DNA from: Amorphophallus konjac
Taxonomy: Eukaryota > Streptophyta > Magnoliopsida > Alismatales > Araceae
DNA: 64,000 nt
Assembly (NCBI GenBank): GCA_022559845.1
Contig: CM040128.1
Coordinates: forward strand, 180,102,413-180,166,412
Reading direction: 5' to 3'
The translations under genes and the position numbers were made by a program. Shown here piece after piece: positions 1 to 10,353 of this stretch (position 1 is the stretch's first letter; each line of letters starts with the position of its first letter). Below the pieces are notes generated by a model. That model had not been told where the DNA came from, searched no databases, and worked only from the letters and a program-made list of their open reading frames with translations.

Positions 1-1
1 C

Positions 2-1774
2 CATGACCTTGAGTTGGCGGCAGTGATCTTCGCGCTGAAGATCTGGAGGCATTATCTGTACGGCGAGAAGTTCGAGGTGTTCACTGACCATCAGAGTTTG
101 AGGTATGTGTTCTCGCAGAGAGATCTGAACCTCAGACAAAGGCGTTGGATGGAGTTCATGAAGGACTATGACTTCACCCTGTCTTATCAGTCGGGCAGGA
201 TGAATGTCATCGCCGATGCCTTGAGTCGGAAGGTGGCGGTCAGTACCTTGATGCTGAGGAAGTGGAGGCTCTGGGAACAGGTGCCCGAAGTATCCTTCAG
301 GCTCAAGATTCCCCAGGAGCGAGGGTTGGCAGTACTTGCGAGTCTGACTGTCACTCCTGCTATCCGTCGTCGGGTGACAGAGGCTCAGCATGCGGACCCT
401 GAGTTACCCCGGACTCTTGCGATGGCTGACGTAGAGCTCGGCGAGGACGGTGCTGCGAGGTTTCGTGGCAGGTTGTACGTCCCAGCGGAGGAGCAGGTTC
501 ATCGTGCGGTGTTACGCGAGGCTCATGGGAGCAGGTACACTGTACACCCGGGTGCGACGAAGATGTATCGGAACTTGCGGAGGCAGTTTTGGTGGCCTGA
601 CATGAAGAGAGATGTCGCCGAATTTGTGGCCAGGTGCCTGATCTGTCAGTAGGTGAAGGCGGAGCATCAGCGACCAGGAGGTACTCTCCAGCCCTTGGAT
701 GTTCCTGCTTGGAAGTGGGACCATGTGACCACAGATTTTGTGGTGGGGTTGCCAAGGACCCCGAGTGGGCAGGACAGTATTTGGTTACTGGTGGATCGGC
801 TGACGAAGGTGACGCGGTTGTTACCGGTCAAGGTCAGCTGGAGCGTGCCTAGGTTGGCTCGTTTGTATGTGGAGTGGATCGTGCCGTTGCATGGGGTTCC
901 CATTTCGATCGTGTCGGATCGGGATCCGCGCTTCACTTCTAGATTCTGGAGGAGTTTCCAGCGAGCTCTTGGCGCGGAGTTGGCATTTAGCTCGGCGTAT
1001 CATCCTCAGTCAGATGGTCAGTCTGAGAGGACCATTCAGACTTTGGAGGACATGCTGAGATCCTGCTGCCTAGAGTGGCAGGGGAGTTGGATTCATCACC
1101 TACCGTTGGTGGAGTTTGCCTATAACAACAGCTATCATTCGAGCATCGGCATGGCTCCTTATGAGGCACTGTATGGGCGTCCTTGTCGGACTCCACTTGA
1201 TTGGTTTGGGGTGGGTGAGCGTGTTTTGACGGGACCGGAGTTGGTGCAGCAATGTGTGGATGTTGTGCACCTGGTTCGTCAGAACATGTTGGCGGCCCAG
1301 AGTCGGCAAAAGAGCTATGCTGACCGTAGGAGGCAGCCCCTCGAGTTCACCGTGGGCGATCATGTGTTCTTGAGAGTTTCTCCGATGAAGGGGGTGATGC
1401 GTTTTGGACGGCGTGGGAAGCTGAGTCCCCGCTACATTGGTCCTTTCACGATTGTGGAACGCATCGGTGAGGTTGCTTACCGGTTGCAGTTACCTCCTGA
1501 GTTGGCGTCGGTGCATGACGTGTTCCACATCTCGATGTTGCGGAAGTATATACCCGATGACTCTCATGTGCTCGAGTTTTCTGTTTGGCCTGAGGTGACT
1601 CCAGATCTTTCTCTCCCAGAGTTTCCGATCCGCGTGGAGGATAGGCGAGAGCAGCGCCTGCGGAACAAGGTCATTCCCTTGGTAAAGGTCGTGTGGCAAC
1701 GACACTCTGGTGGTGAGGCTTCGTGGGAACGTGAGGACGAGATGCGTCAGCAGTTCCCGTATCTGTTTGAGTGA
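2..1774 (+). pseudogene. pol: Chromovirus pol C-terminus (RNase H, integrase, chromodomain)
   Basis: The reading frame is open from the window edge to TGA at 1772-1774 except for one TAG at 650-652. RNase H ends with catalytic Asp at about nt 86 (FTDHQSL) and in VIADALSRK (to 232). The integrase zinc domain shows His (EAHGS), His (TVHPG) and CLIC just before the stop. The catalytic core has D in TTDF (about 734), D in SDRD and E in QSERT with the expected 35-residue D-E spacing. The tail LVKVVWQRHSGGEASWE resembles a chromodomain, which in this family directs integration to heterochromatin. The TAG sits where relatives usually have Gln, so a C-to-T change in CAG (a CHG context) is the likely cause. 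Codon use is GC-rich. Without readthrough the integrase core is not made. Confidence 0.85.
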
Positions 1775-1828
1775 GTCTTCCTCTTCTTTCCCCTTGGGTT
1801 GTTCTCAATTTCGAGGATGAAATTCCTT

Positions 1829-1841
1829 AAGGGGGGAGGGC
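1829..1841 (+). other. Polypurine tract of element A
   Basis: A purine run (AAGGGGGGAGGG) lies immediately 5' of the TGTAATATCC LTR start. It is the expected primer for plus-strand DNA synthesis. Confidence 0.8.
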
Positions 1842-2178
1842 TGTAATATCCCGGACCTTTCAGATCCTTCTTCGTGGGTCCGGGATATGGTTTTCGGAGC
1901 GTCCAGCTCCGTTGTGTCCAAAATTTCGTTTCGGACATCTTTCGTGTTCGGATCGGCGCGATCCGCAGTTGTTTCGGAGGCCCGGAGGCGTTCCACGGCT
2001 TTTCCGCGTGTGTTTTCCGATTCCCGGTGTGTGTTTCGACTTTTCCTTCGGAAGCTCGCTGCGGGCGAACCGGGCGGTTCCCCCAGGCACGAGTGGTACC
2101 GTTACGATCGGTGCGTTCCGAGGATTCCAGAAATGTATTTTTCTATTTTTTGGTATTTTTTTGAAAATTCGGATTTTC

Positions 2179-2188
2179 TATATAGCCC
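2179..2188 (+). promoter_or_regulatory. Candidate TATA box of A LTR
   Basis: CTATATAGCC lies in an AT-rich stretch about 340 bp into the LTR, followed by a long CT-rich leader. This is a usual U3/R arrangement. The assignment is by motif only. Confidence 0.5.
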
Positions 2189-2744
2189 TAATTCTTTTCT
2201 TTTTCTTTTTCTCTTTTCTCTTTCTTCTTCTTCCTCTTCCTCCGTTTCTTCCCACCGTGACACCCTCCTCTCTCCCTCTCTCCCATTCAGGCGCGGCGAA
2301 CCCCTCTCTGGCTACGGACGGCGGCGGGGCGACGGCGCGGACGCGTGGGCGACGGTGAGGCGATCTCGTGGGCGTGCGGCGAGCGTGGGAAGCGTGGGGT
2401 GTTCGTGAAGCTTCGAGCATTCTTCGTGATTCGTGATCGATCCGGCGGAGCATTCGCTCCATTGAGGTAGGGTGACATTCCTTGGCCTCATGCCGATCTT
2501 TTCCGCGATTTATAGGCCGCGGGGAGGCCGAGAGGGGATCGTTTGAGCGTTTTTGGGTTTTTCCATGATTTGGGGAGAGCTCGCCCGATCTATGGATTTG
2601 ATGCATGATTTCGTGTTTTGATGGCCGAGAATCATGCTAGGGGTCCCCAGGGGTCTTCCCCTTTGTTTTCCCCCTCTCCTATGGAGGCATGGGGGCGTGG
2701 TTAGAATTTTTGGGCATTCTTACCGTTTTCGGCCGCGGACTGAG

Positions 2745-2991
2745 AACGCGCTATACTCCAGTAGCGCGTTCTTGGAGGTCGCGCTGCCCCGACCGAGCGC
2801 GTTCATCGGAGAAGATGAACAGGAGGCGGTTCCTGTCGCGCTATGGGGTCATAGCGCGATCATCCTTGTCGCGCTAGGGTTCCCTAGCGCTATGGTCCCT
2901 GTCGCGCTAGGGAGACCTAGCGCGATCTTCCCTGTTGCGCTAGGGTTCCCTAGCGCGTTCCTCCGTGTCGCGCTAGGTACCCCTAGCGCGA
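2745..2991 (+). repeat. Array of seven GC-rich hairpins
   Basis: Seven consecutive inverted repeats share GCGCTA/TAGCGC arms at about 30-40 bp spacing. The first is AACGCGCTA (2745-2753) with TAGCGCGTT (2762-2770); the last is TCGCGCTAGG (2968-2977) with CCTAGCGCGA (2982-2991). Inner stem bases differ between units (CTATG/CATAG against CTAGGG/CCCTAG) while pairing is mostly kept. The array is rich in CpG. No function is known. Confidence 0.85.
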
Positions 2992-4216
2992 TCTGGCTGT
3001 TATTGGGTGTTCCCCTTGGGCCGTGTGTGCGTCCCGGGCACCCCGTGGAGTTCCGTGACCGTGTCTTTGGTGTCCGGGGGTTCCGTTTGCCTTGGTCATG
3101 AGTTTGGCCGTGGGCGGTACGTCCGTTTTTCTCCGACCGTGGCCCCGTTTGACGGAGCTAGTGCGTGGGGTGATTCCCACACGTTGTCGGTTTCGGACGT
3201 CGTTTTCCGTTGACTCGAGAGTCTACTCCTTCAGTGACCCTCCACTAGTCGTAGCCCACCAGTACGAGGTGCTGGTCTCACCTGGGAGTGGTGTACGGGC
3301 ACCCACCTTTCGAGACGGTTTGTGGACCGGTTACCATAGGCTCCTCGTCTTAGCCAGAGTCCGGCTGCGGGGGAAAACCGGTCAGAGGGCCAGACCTAGG
3401 ACGTGTGGTCTGTGTGTGCACACGTGGTTGGGGGCGGTTGGACCCACGTTGACGGGCGTGACCCCAGCTAGTCACTTGTTGTGGTTACTTGTACGGTGTT
3501 TGCGCCTCGGGTAGGACCTACCACGCCAGGCGGTTCACCTGCGGTGCGGTATAAGACGTCAGGGGACGCTACCGGCTGTGCTTCTAGTGGGTGGTACTCC
3601 TGTCGAGTACGGAGTGTCAGACTGTCAGTCGTGTGTTTCCGACCTTCGGGTTTTACAGTTCGACCGTTGATTTTGGTCTTCTCGTACCGAAGCACGTGTG
3701 TCGGTTTGCGTGCCGTAGGGTCTAGTTCTGTAGAGTGCAGGGCTTTCCTTTCCGAGGTACTTTCCTACCGCTAGAGTAGTGGTTTCTCATTTTACGAGGT
3801 AGGGTTCGAGTGATCCCTACTGAGTCTTGTTCCGAGACTCATTCCCTGCGTGTTTTCACCGTGTTTCAGGTGAGGCGCCACCTTCAGGGAGCGCGTCAGG
3901 AACGCAGCGTGGTGCGGGTGCCCAGAGGTAGTGCCAGAGGTCAGAGCCGGGGGATGTCCCGTGTAGCTGTACTTTCCTTTCTTGTCACTGTACTAGTCGT
4001 GGACTGCTGTTATTGTTGTTCTTTATTGTGGACCATGTAAATTGTTAATTTATTTCCTGCTTAACATTATAACTGTTTAATTTCTGCAATTATTTATGAT
4101 ACTTGTGTAGTCTCCACACCATCCTTTTAACCCTTCCGAGTCTTCGGACTCGTGGGTGGTGGTACGAGTCTCGAGTTATCGGGCCTTCCTGGTAATCGGA
4201 TTCTCGGGTCGTTACA

Positions 4217-6440
4217 GGCATAATTTCCTTAAGGATGGGCGTAACTTTCAAAAGGACAAGAAGCCGAGATGGAATGACAAACAAATTGTCCCGGTTGCCA
4301 CCCCATCTAAAGAACTATGCAAGCATTGTGAAAAGTCCAGACATAAGGTGGAAGAGTGCTGGAGAAGACTCGGTGCTTATCTTCGCTGTGGGAGTCAGGA
4401 TCATAGAATCCCGAATTGTCCACTTCTTAATGAGCAAGCCCCACAGAAAAAGCTTTCGATAGCTATCAAGATGTAAGGAAGACTCCAAGACCTTATGAAT
4501 GCGGAACCTACCGAGGAAGGAGGCGTCGTGGAAGGCACCCTTTTGTGTGCTCAAAGCCCGCCTCTATTTTATTTGACACTGGAGCTACGCATTTATTTAT
4601 ATCTAAGAGCTTTGCTGATACTTTGCCGATGAGGCCTGTCTCGTTAAAACCCAAACTTACTATTACTACTCCTATTGGAGCGGGATCAGAGATTAAATAT
4701 TTCTACCCTACTAGTGAAGTTCTAGTCATTGGTTACAGCCTACCAGCTGACTTAGTATGCATGGAGATGTAAGGATATGATATTATTTTGGGAGCTGACT
4801 AGTTATCTACTTATGGTGCTAGTGTTAACTGCAAATTGGGTACGGTGACCTTTAGTGGGTACCCCAACCTCTTATTTTCTGGTGTCAGGTATTCTAGACA
4901 CCTATGCCTTATTTCGGCCCTTAAAGCTGATAAATTATTGAAGAAGCGTTGTGCGGCTTTCTTAGTTTCTACGACTATGGCCAAGCATAAGAAACCTAAT
5001 ATGGAGGATATTCTTATTGTTCGATATTATTCTGATGTATTTCCGGATGAGTTGCTTGGTATTCCTTTGGAGAGAGAAGCGGTCTTCTCTATTGATTTAA
5101 TTCCGGGAGTTACACCTATTTCTAAGGCTCCGTATCGGATGTCCCCTATCGAAATGAAGGAGTTGAAAGAACAACTGATGGAGTTATTGGAAAAGGGATT
5201 TATCCGATCTAGTACTTCACCTTGGGGAGCCCCTATTTTATTTGTCAAAAAGAAGGATGGGTCAATGAGATTGTGTATTGACTACTGGCAATTGAACTAA
5301 CTCACAATCAAGAATAAATATCCATTGCTGAGGATTGATGAACTATTTGACCAGATTTCGGGAGCTCGATATTTTTCAAAACTTGATCTCAGATCTGGTT
5401 ATCATCAATTGAAGATCAAGGAAGGGGATATTCATAAAATGACATTCAGGAGTAGGTATGGACACTATGAGTTCACTGTTATGCCTTTTGGCCTAACTAA
5501 TGCGCCTGCCGCATTTATGCAATTGATGAACAATGTATTCCGGCCATACCTTTGATCAATTTGTTGTGGTCTTTATTGATGACATTTTGATCTATTCCAA
5601 GTCAAAGATGGAGCACGAAGAACATCTCAAGAAAGCCTTACAGTTATTAAGAGATCACAAATTATATGCTAAGCTTAGTAGGTGTGATTTCTGGCTAGAA
5701 GAAGTTTCTTTTCTGGGTCATATAATCTCCCGGAAGGGTATTGCAGTTGATCCTTCAAAGGTCGAGGCCGTGAAGAACTGGGAGAGACCTACTAGTGTGA
5801 CCAAAATTCGAAATTTTTTGGGATTGGCAGGATATTATAGAAGATTTATTAAGGATTTCTCCAAGATCGCTGTATCTTTGACAAGATTGATGAGAAAGAA
5901 GATTCCTTATATATGGTCCGAGGAATATGAGAAAAGTTTCCAGACTTTGAAAGATTGTTTGACTACTGTCCCTATACTCACATTTCCTACTGAAGGAGGA
6001 GGATTCGAAGTTTATGCTGATGCATCCGGAATTGGCCTAGGCTGTGTATTGATGCAACATGGCAAGGTGATCGCATATTCCTCAAGGCAATTGAAAAAGC
6101 ATGAAGAGAATTATCCTGTGCATGACTTAGAGCTAGCGGCTGTAGTCTTTGCCTTGAAGATTTGGCGATATTATCTCTATGGTGAGGCTTTCATTGTGTA
6201 TTCTGACCACAAGAGTCTCAAGTACTTATTCTCTCAAAAAGAACTCAATATGAGACAAAGAAGGTGGCTGGAATACTTGAAGGATTTTGATTTCTCTATA
6301 CAGTACCATCCAAGAAAAGGTAATGTCGTAGCAGATGCTCTTAGTCGGAAGCCGATGGCATTATTATCGAACCTATTGATTAAAGAATAGCAATTGTTAG
6401 AGAAAATGGTAAACTTAGACCTCAATGTTTCCAACAACCT
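4217..6440 (+). pseudogene. pol: Element F: decayed chromovirus gag-protease-RT-RNase H
   Basis: Gag remains as one intact CCHC knuckle (CKHCEKSRHKVEEC) and a second that has lost its first Cys. Protease follows with LFDTGATHLFIS (about 4566-4600). RT shows [22 protein letters not shown] and the FIDDILIYS active site (about 5572-5600). RNase H runs to VVADALSRK (about 6348). Damage includes stops at 4474-4476, 4770-4772 (TAA), 4800-4802 (TAG where Trp is usual), 5298-5300 and 6388-6390, and a one-base insertion near 5550 that shifts the RT frame just before the active site. Homology fades after about 6440 and no integrase follows. The 5' part continues left of element A, outside the window. 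Confidence 0.88.
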
Positions 6441-6817
6441 TTATCTAAGCTTCCACCTGGTCCCCAACTGCCATCTCTGCCGCACACCTAGCATGCAAAT
6501 CCACATAACTGCTGGGTGCTAGGGGTCCAATCAGCCACCCTGATATTCACGATACTCCTGCTGGGACCGGAAGCAATTTTCTCATTTATACTCACATTCA
6601 TCACCAACCTCGCATTGACCTAGAAAACACCATCTTAAACGAAGGCGATCAAACAACTCCTCACCCCGGAGCCGCACACACTCGCTTCCACGATAACCTA
6701 CTCACTGGCCCATGCCTTCCTCACAACATCAACTGCACCTTGGGCTCCTCCGTGAGCCATACACGACAATTCCAGGGGAGAAACTAGGGCAACTATAGTG
6801 CTCACTCAACAGTCCTT
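6441..6817. other. Unassigned sequence between F and E
   Basis: About 375 bp with no credible reading frame, LTR end or known motif. It may be the decayed F integrase region or a fragment of another repeat. Confidence 0.4.
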
Positions 6818-7330
6818 TGTTGTGTACAGTGTTTTGATGATGTCTAACTATGACTCATCAATGAGTCTTCTAATCAGGAATATAAAATTCAGACAAATGT
6901 CATAAAGTCAGAAGTTATAAGTGTTGATTTATTTTGCTTCCTTCGTTTGTGGTTGTGATGAGGGATAAAGATGATAAGCAAAAATCAATGATATCAATCA
7001 ACCTATGAACATGTGAACCATGAAGCTAGGCAATCAGAACAAGCTCTAGCATGGGCAATGCTATCTCAATCAAACTAAGCTAAAGAAGGCAAAGAAAGAC
7101 ACACGCCGGAGTGTGGAGCAAGCAGTAAATAAAAACACACCGCGTGGGTGGAACATGCAAAAGGAATAAAAGATATGAGAGAGAAATCAATGCCCAACAC
7201 TAAGGAAAGAACGTGATCGCCACTAAGGTAATAAAACAAGTTAAAAACCTAATCAATACCTTAGAAATAGGAGGAGGATGCACCCGCCCACAGGAGAGAG
7301 AAACCAACGAAATCTGCAGATCTGCCTTGA

Positions 7331-8458
7331 ACGTAACGGCCCAGAACCTATGCGTCACAAGAGTGTGACGGTCTCCAGATGAACCGTTAGAGAAGCCTAA
7401 CGCGTCTGCTCAAGACCGTCAGAGAACCTGCAGAAACAACTTGTGAATTCTTTGAACTCCAAACCTTCCAGCCGGCCAGAAGGCTTGGTCCTCGTCTAAT
7501 GAACTCTGTAAACCTGCCAAAGAACGTGAAACACAAGAAAACAATCCCAAATTAGCCCTTTAAACAAGCGTAGTAAAATTCTTAAAGAACTTAAGATCAT
7601 GCAAAAGGAAAGGGGAATACCGGGGAGTTTTGGTTTTTTAACCCCTCTGGGCGTTTTAAAACGTGGGAAGGATGTTTAGATGATGAAAACAGATGAAGAA
7701 CGTGAGAGAAAGAAGTGGGGCAATGCTGTGATGGGGAAAACAAGGGAAAGAACACAAGTATGCAAATTATGAACTTTGAAACCCAAAACCGGAGTACTCC
7801 CTTGATTGTGATGCAGATGGACGTGGAAGCAGACTCCTCTTGGATGAAGATGGCTCCAGAAAGCGACAGCACTTCGACACAAACTCCAGATTTCTCCCCT
7901 TTCAGGCCATGAAGTTAAGGGTGCTATTTATAGGCCCTCAAAAATCTCTGGGCGAGCAGAGGATAATCCAGCAAGAAAAGAGGATAACTCTTAGCAAAAC
8001 TCTCGAAGATAATACTCCCAAGAGTCCATAGAAACAAACAGAAGGTTCTGAGGATCAGATTTGGAAGAGAAATCACAAGATCAAACTCTCATCTCGACCA
8101 CGGAGTAGCAGAGAAAAGACCAGACCAGGCAGGACTCTCTGTTGGATGTAACGGCTGCACGACAGACCGCCACATGAATGTAACGCGCCAGGGAGAGACC
8201 GTCACACTAACCTTATCTTTAAAGAGATAAGATTAACGAGGAGGTTTCAAACAATTGGACTCTTGAATGGATGTAATGACCATGGGATGACGCGTTAGAG
8301 AAAATAACATCCGCACGACAGACCGTCAGAATGAATGGATAGGCCAAAGGATAAGCTTTGGAACAAAGGCCTTAAGTCTTAGGACTCTTCAAGATGTAAC
8401 GGCCATGGGCCTATGCGTCAGAAGGATGTAACGCCCCTGCTATGGATCGTTAGAGACA
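7331..8458. repeat. TAACGG hairpin array in E LTR
   Basis: About nine short units of the form GTRACGGYC, 8-12 bases, then GACCGTYAG or GCGTCA, near 7331, 7364, 7397, 8147, 8175, 8272, 8306, 8396 and 8428. The units fall mostly in pairs about 30 bp apart, and the last three pairs recur about every 124 bp. Sequence between pairs is not obviously repeated. Confidence 0.75.
7925..7932 (-). promoter_or_regulatory. TATA box of E 3' LTR
   Basis: Minus-strand GGGCCTATAAATAG is a strong TATA-box match, placed about 730 bp into the LTR. Confidence 0.65.
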
Positions 8459-8664
8459 ATGAAGATCAAAAGATGACTAGGGCTTGCTAAGCTTCATCCA
8501 AAATGAAAAATGCCACGGAACCAAACTCAACCAAGAGGAGAAGACCCATAAAATAGACCTCCAACTGATCAAGAAAGACTCAATGAAGAGTGAACAACTT
8601 GGAGCATCATATAGAATGAACAAGGAGATGACCCGACTTATTGATCATAAAATGGGTGTCAACA

Positions 8665-8680
8665 GATGCCCCTCCTTAAC
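8665..8680 (-). other. Polypurine tract of element E
   Basis: Minus-strand GTTAAGGAGGGGCATC directly precedes the TGTTGACACC LTR start, as expected for the plus-strand primer. Confidence 0.65.
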
Positions 8681-10353
8681 GTCCTCTTTGCAGGGGAGCG
8701 AGCGGAGGTGAAGCGAAAGCGAAATGGAACATGGAGATGAAGCAGAAATGAAGCGGAGTGGACTGAAAAGCGGGCGTTAAGGTAAACGACACCCGTTCTA
8801 CCAACAAGTGACAGGAATTTTCTGGAAAACATCAAACCAATCACAAGGAAATAGCCAACCAAATGACGCATATCTGGAGGAACTAACAACTAAGGAAAGG
8901 AAAACACGGCTAGCCGCCGGAGGCAACGGAAAGGAAAGAGATAACTGACTAAACTCTAGATAGGAATCTTCAGCTAACCAAATCAAGCGAATAGATCGAA
9001 GGAAACCTTCCAATTCAGAGTGGAATGACTCTCCTCATTCGAGATCAAGAGCACAGCTATTCACCAACATTGAGACGCCCTTGAACAGATGAAGGATCAT
9101 GAATGCTCAAAGAATGCGCATGATGCATGCTGGGCTAAAGAAAAAGAAATCGTCAAAGCGAATGCAAAGAATGATTAAAATAACAAAATACTCGAAAATA
9201 ATATTGCTAGACCGGAAAAATCAGGGTCAGGACACCATCTACAACCACGGCGTGCAAGATAGAACCATCATCCCCAAAAATTTTCAACCTAACGGCCTTT
9301 CCAACGATTAAACACGTGTACTTAGATCATCATCATTTTTGTTTAAGGGGAACATTAGATCCCAGAACACATGAATGACCAGCCGGTTCTCGAGATAATA
9401 TATCATAGATAACATATAATAATGCATTAACGGGATAAGAGATCGAGATACAATACCTGACTTACCTTCCGGGCAAATGGCAAAGCATGATGCTGTTCAT
9501 AACTTCATTCAAGAACAAAGAGGTTAGCCAACAACAATGAGTATAAGCATGAGACAAGGCATCACCATTCACACGCATGAGAAGCATCAATAATATGCAC
9601 CATGGCAGAAAACGCAACCATTCAAGCATCAAATAGACCATTTTATTCATCAAGAAACTTGCAAGCTGTAACGGCCTACTGAGGGTGCGTCACACAAAGT
9701 AACTGCCTAGGACAGGACCGTTATAGATTGGCGGTTCTCATTCTTCAATGCAACACATTCAAATGACCTGACGGTCCAAGTAAGACACGTCAGATAATGT
9801 AACGGCTAAATGATAGATCGTTAAAGATGGCAGAGCAATGAGATATCAGGGCAACTTGCAGAAAATGTGATGGTTCAGGAGCGGGGCGTTATAGCCAAGT
9901 AACGGCTGTGGCCAGACCGTCAGGCATGATTAAGCAATGGATAGCCGAAACTGAACGGCAGAGAATGTGACGGCTCAGAGTCCATGCGTCACGAAAGATA
10001 ACGGTCTGATGCTAGACCGTCAGGCTTAACAGAACAAGACTGGGCTAAATTAAACCCACAGGAAATGTGACGGCCCAGGGATGGCGCGTCAGAGGCAAGT
10101 GACGGCCCTACGATAGACCGTTAGAGAATGAAGCGTACTCCGAGACGGATTGTCCCGTGAGAGGTAAAATCCGAGATAAGAACCCTTCAATCCACTCTAG
10201 ACTTCTCCCAAACTTAAGATAAAGTCTTCTAATCCAAATCTTATCACCTTAAAGCCAAAATCAAGCCTTTAAAACTTGGAAACTTAGCCAAAATCGTATC
10301 TTTGCTGAATTCTCTGCTAGAAGGCTGAAGAACTTCTCCTGAGGGTAGGAAAC
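8681..10353. other. E noncoding region between 3' LTR and extra ORF
   Basis: About 1.7 kb with no credible coding frame. The notable content is the paired hairpin array at 9667-10128. Any promoter of the plus-strand extra ORF should lie here or in the LTR; no convincing TATA box was picked out. Confidence 0.5.
9667..10128. repeat. Five paired TAACGG hairpins, period about 100 bp
   Basis: Pairs start near 9667/9699, 9768/9797, 9866/9896, 9966/9998 and 10067/10099, so the pair recurs every 98-101 bp. The first unit of a pair usually closes with GCGTCA (for example GTGACG with CGTCAC at 9966), the second with GACCGTYAG (for example ACGGTCT with AGACCGT at 9998). Spacers between pairs look unrelated. 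Confidence 0.85.

Larger units (their letters stand above)
1..4216 (+). mobile_element. Element A: Tekay/Del-like chromovirus, 3' end
   Basis: This is the right-hand part of a Ty3/gypsy chromovirus; its 5' LTR, gag, protease and RT lie left of the window. The visible order is RNase H, integrase, chromodomain, polypurine tract and 3' LTR. The LTR ends are inverted (TGTAATATCCCG at the start, CGGGTCGTTACA at the end). Directly after position 4216 the sequence becomes zinc-knuckle gag of a different, more AT-rich chromovirus (element F), so A inserted into F. The target duplication cannot be checked because the left end is outside the window. Confidence 0.85.
1842..4216 (+). repeat. 3' LTR of element A
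   Basis: The LTR is 2375 bp, from TGTAATATCCCGG after the polypurine tract to CGGGTCGTTACA. It carries a TATA-like site near 2181 followed by a pyrimidine-rich stretch, and an array of GC-rich hairpins at 2745-2991. Reading frames inside it (for example 1887-2408) have no recognisable domain. The second LTR is not in the window, so the boundaries rest on the polypurine tract, the terminal inverted repeat and the abrupt change to element F gag. Confidence 0.85.
6818..8664 (-). repeat. 3' LTR of element E
   Basis: On the minus strand the LTR begins TGTTGACACCC at 8664, right after the purine tract GTTAAGGAGGGGCATC (8680-8665). It contains TATAAATA at 7932-7925. The far end is placed at 6818 because TGTTG there matches the CAACA at 8664 as a terminal inverted repeat; that boundary is the weaker one. 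Several GTRACGG hairpins lie at 7331-8458. Reading frames here show no domain. Confidence 0.65.

Noticed and set aside
1887..2408. 173-codon frame in the A LTR
   Set aside because: Pure LTR sequence with a Phe/Ser-rich tract from the CT-rich leader; no domain.
4156..4476. Single frame that runs from the A LTR into F gag
   Set aside because: The junction at 4216/4217 is an insertion boundary; the upstream residues are LTR sequence read by chance.
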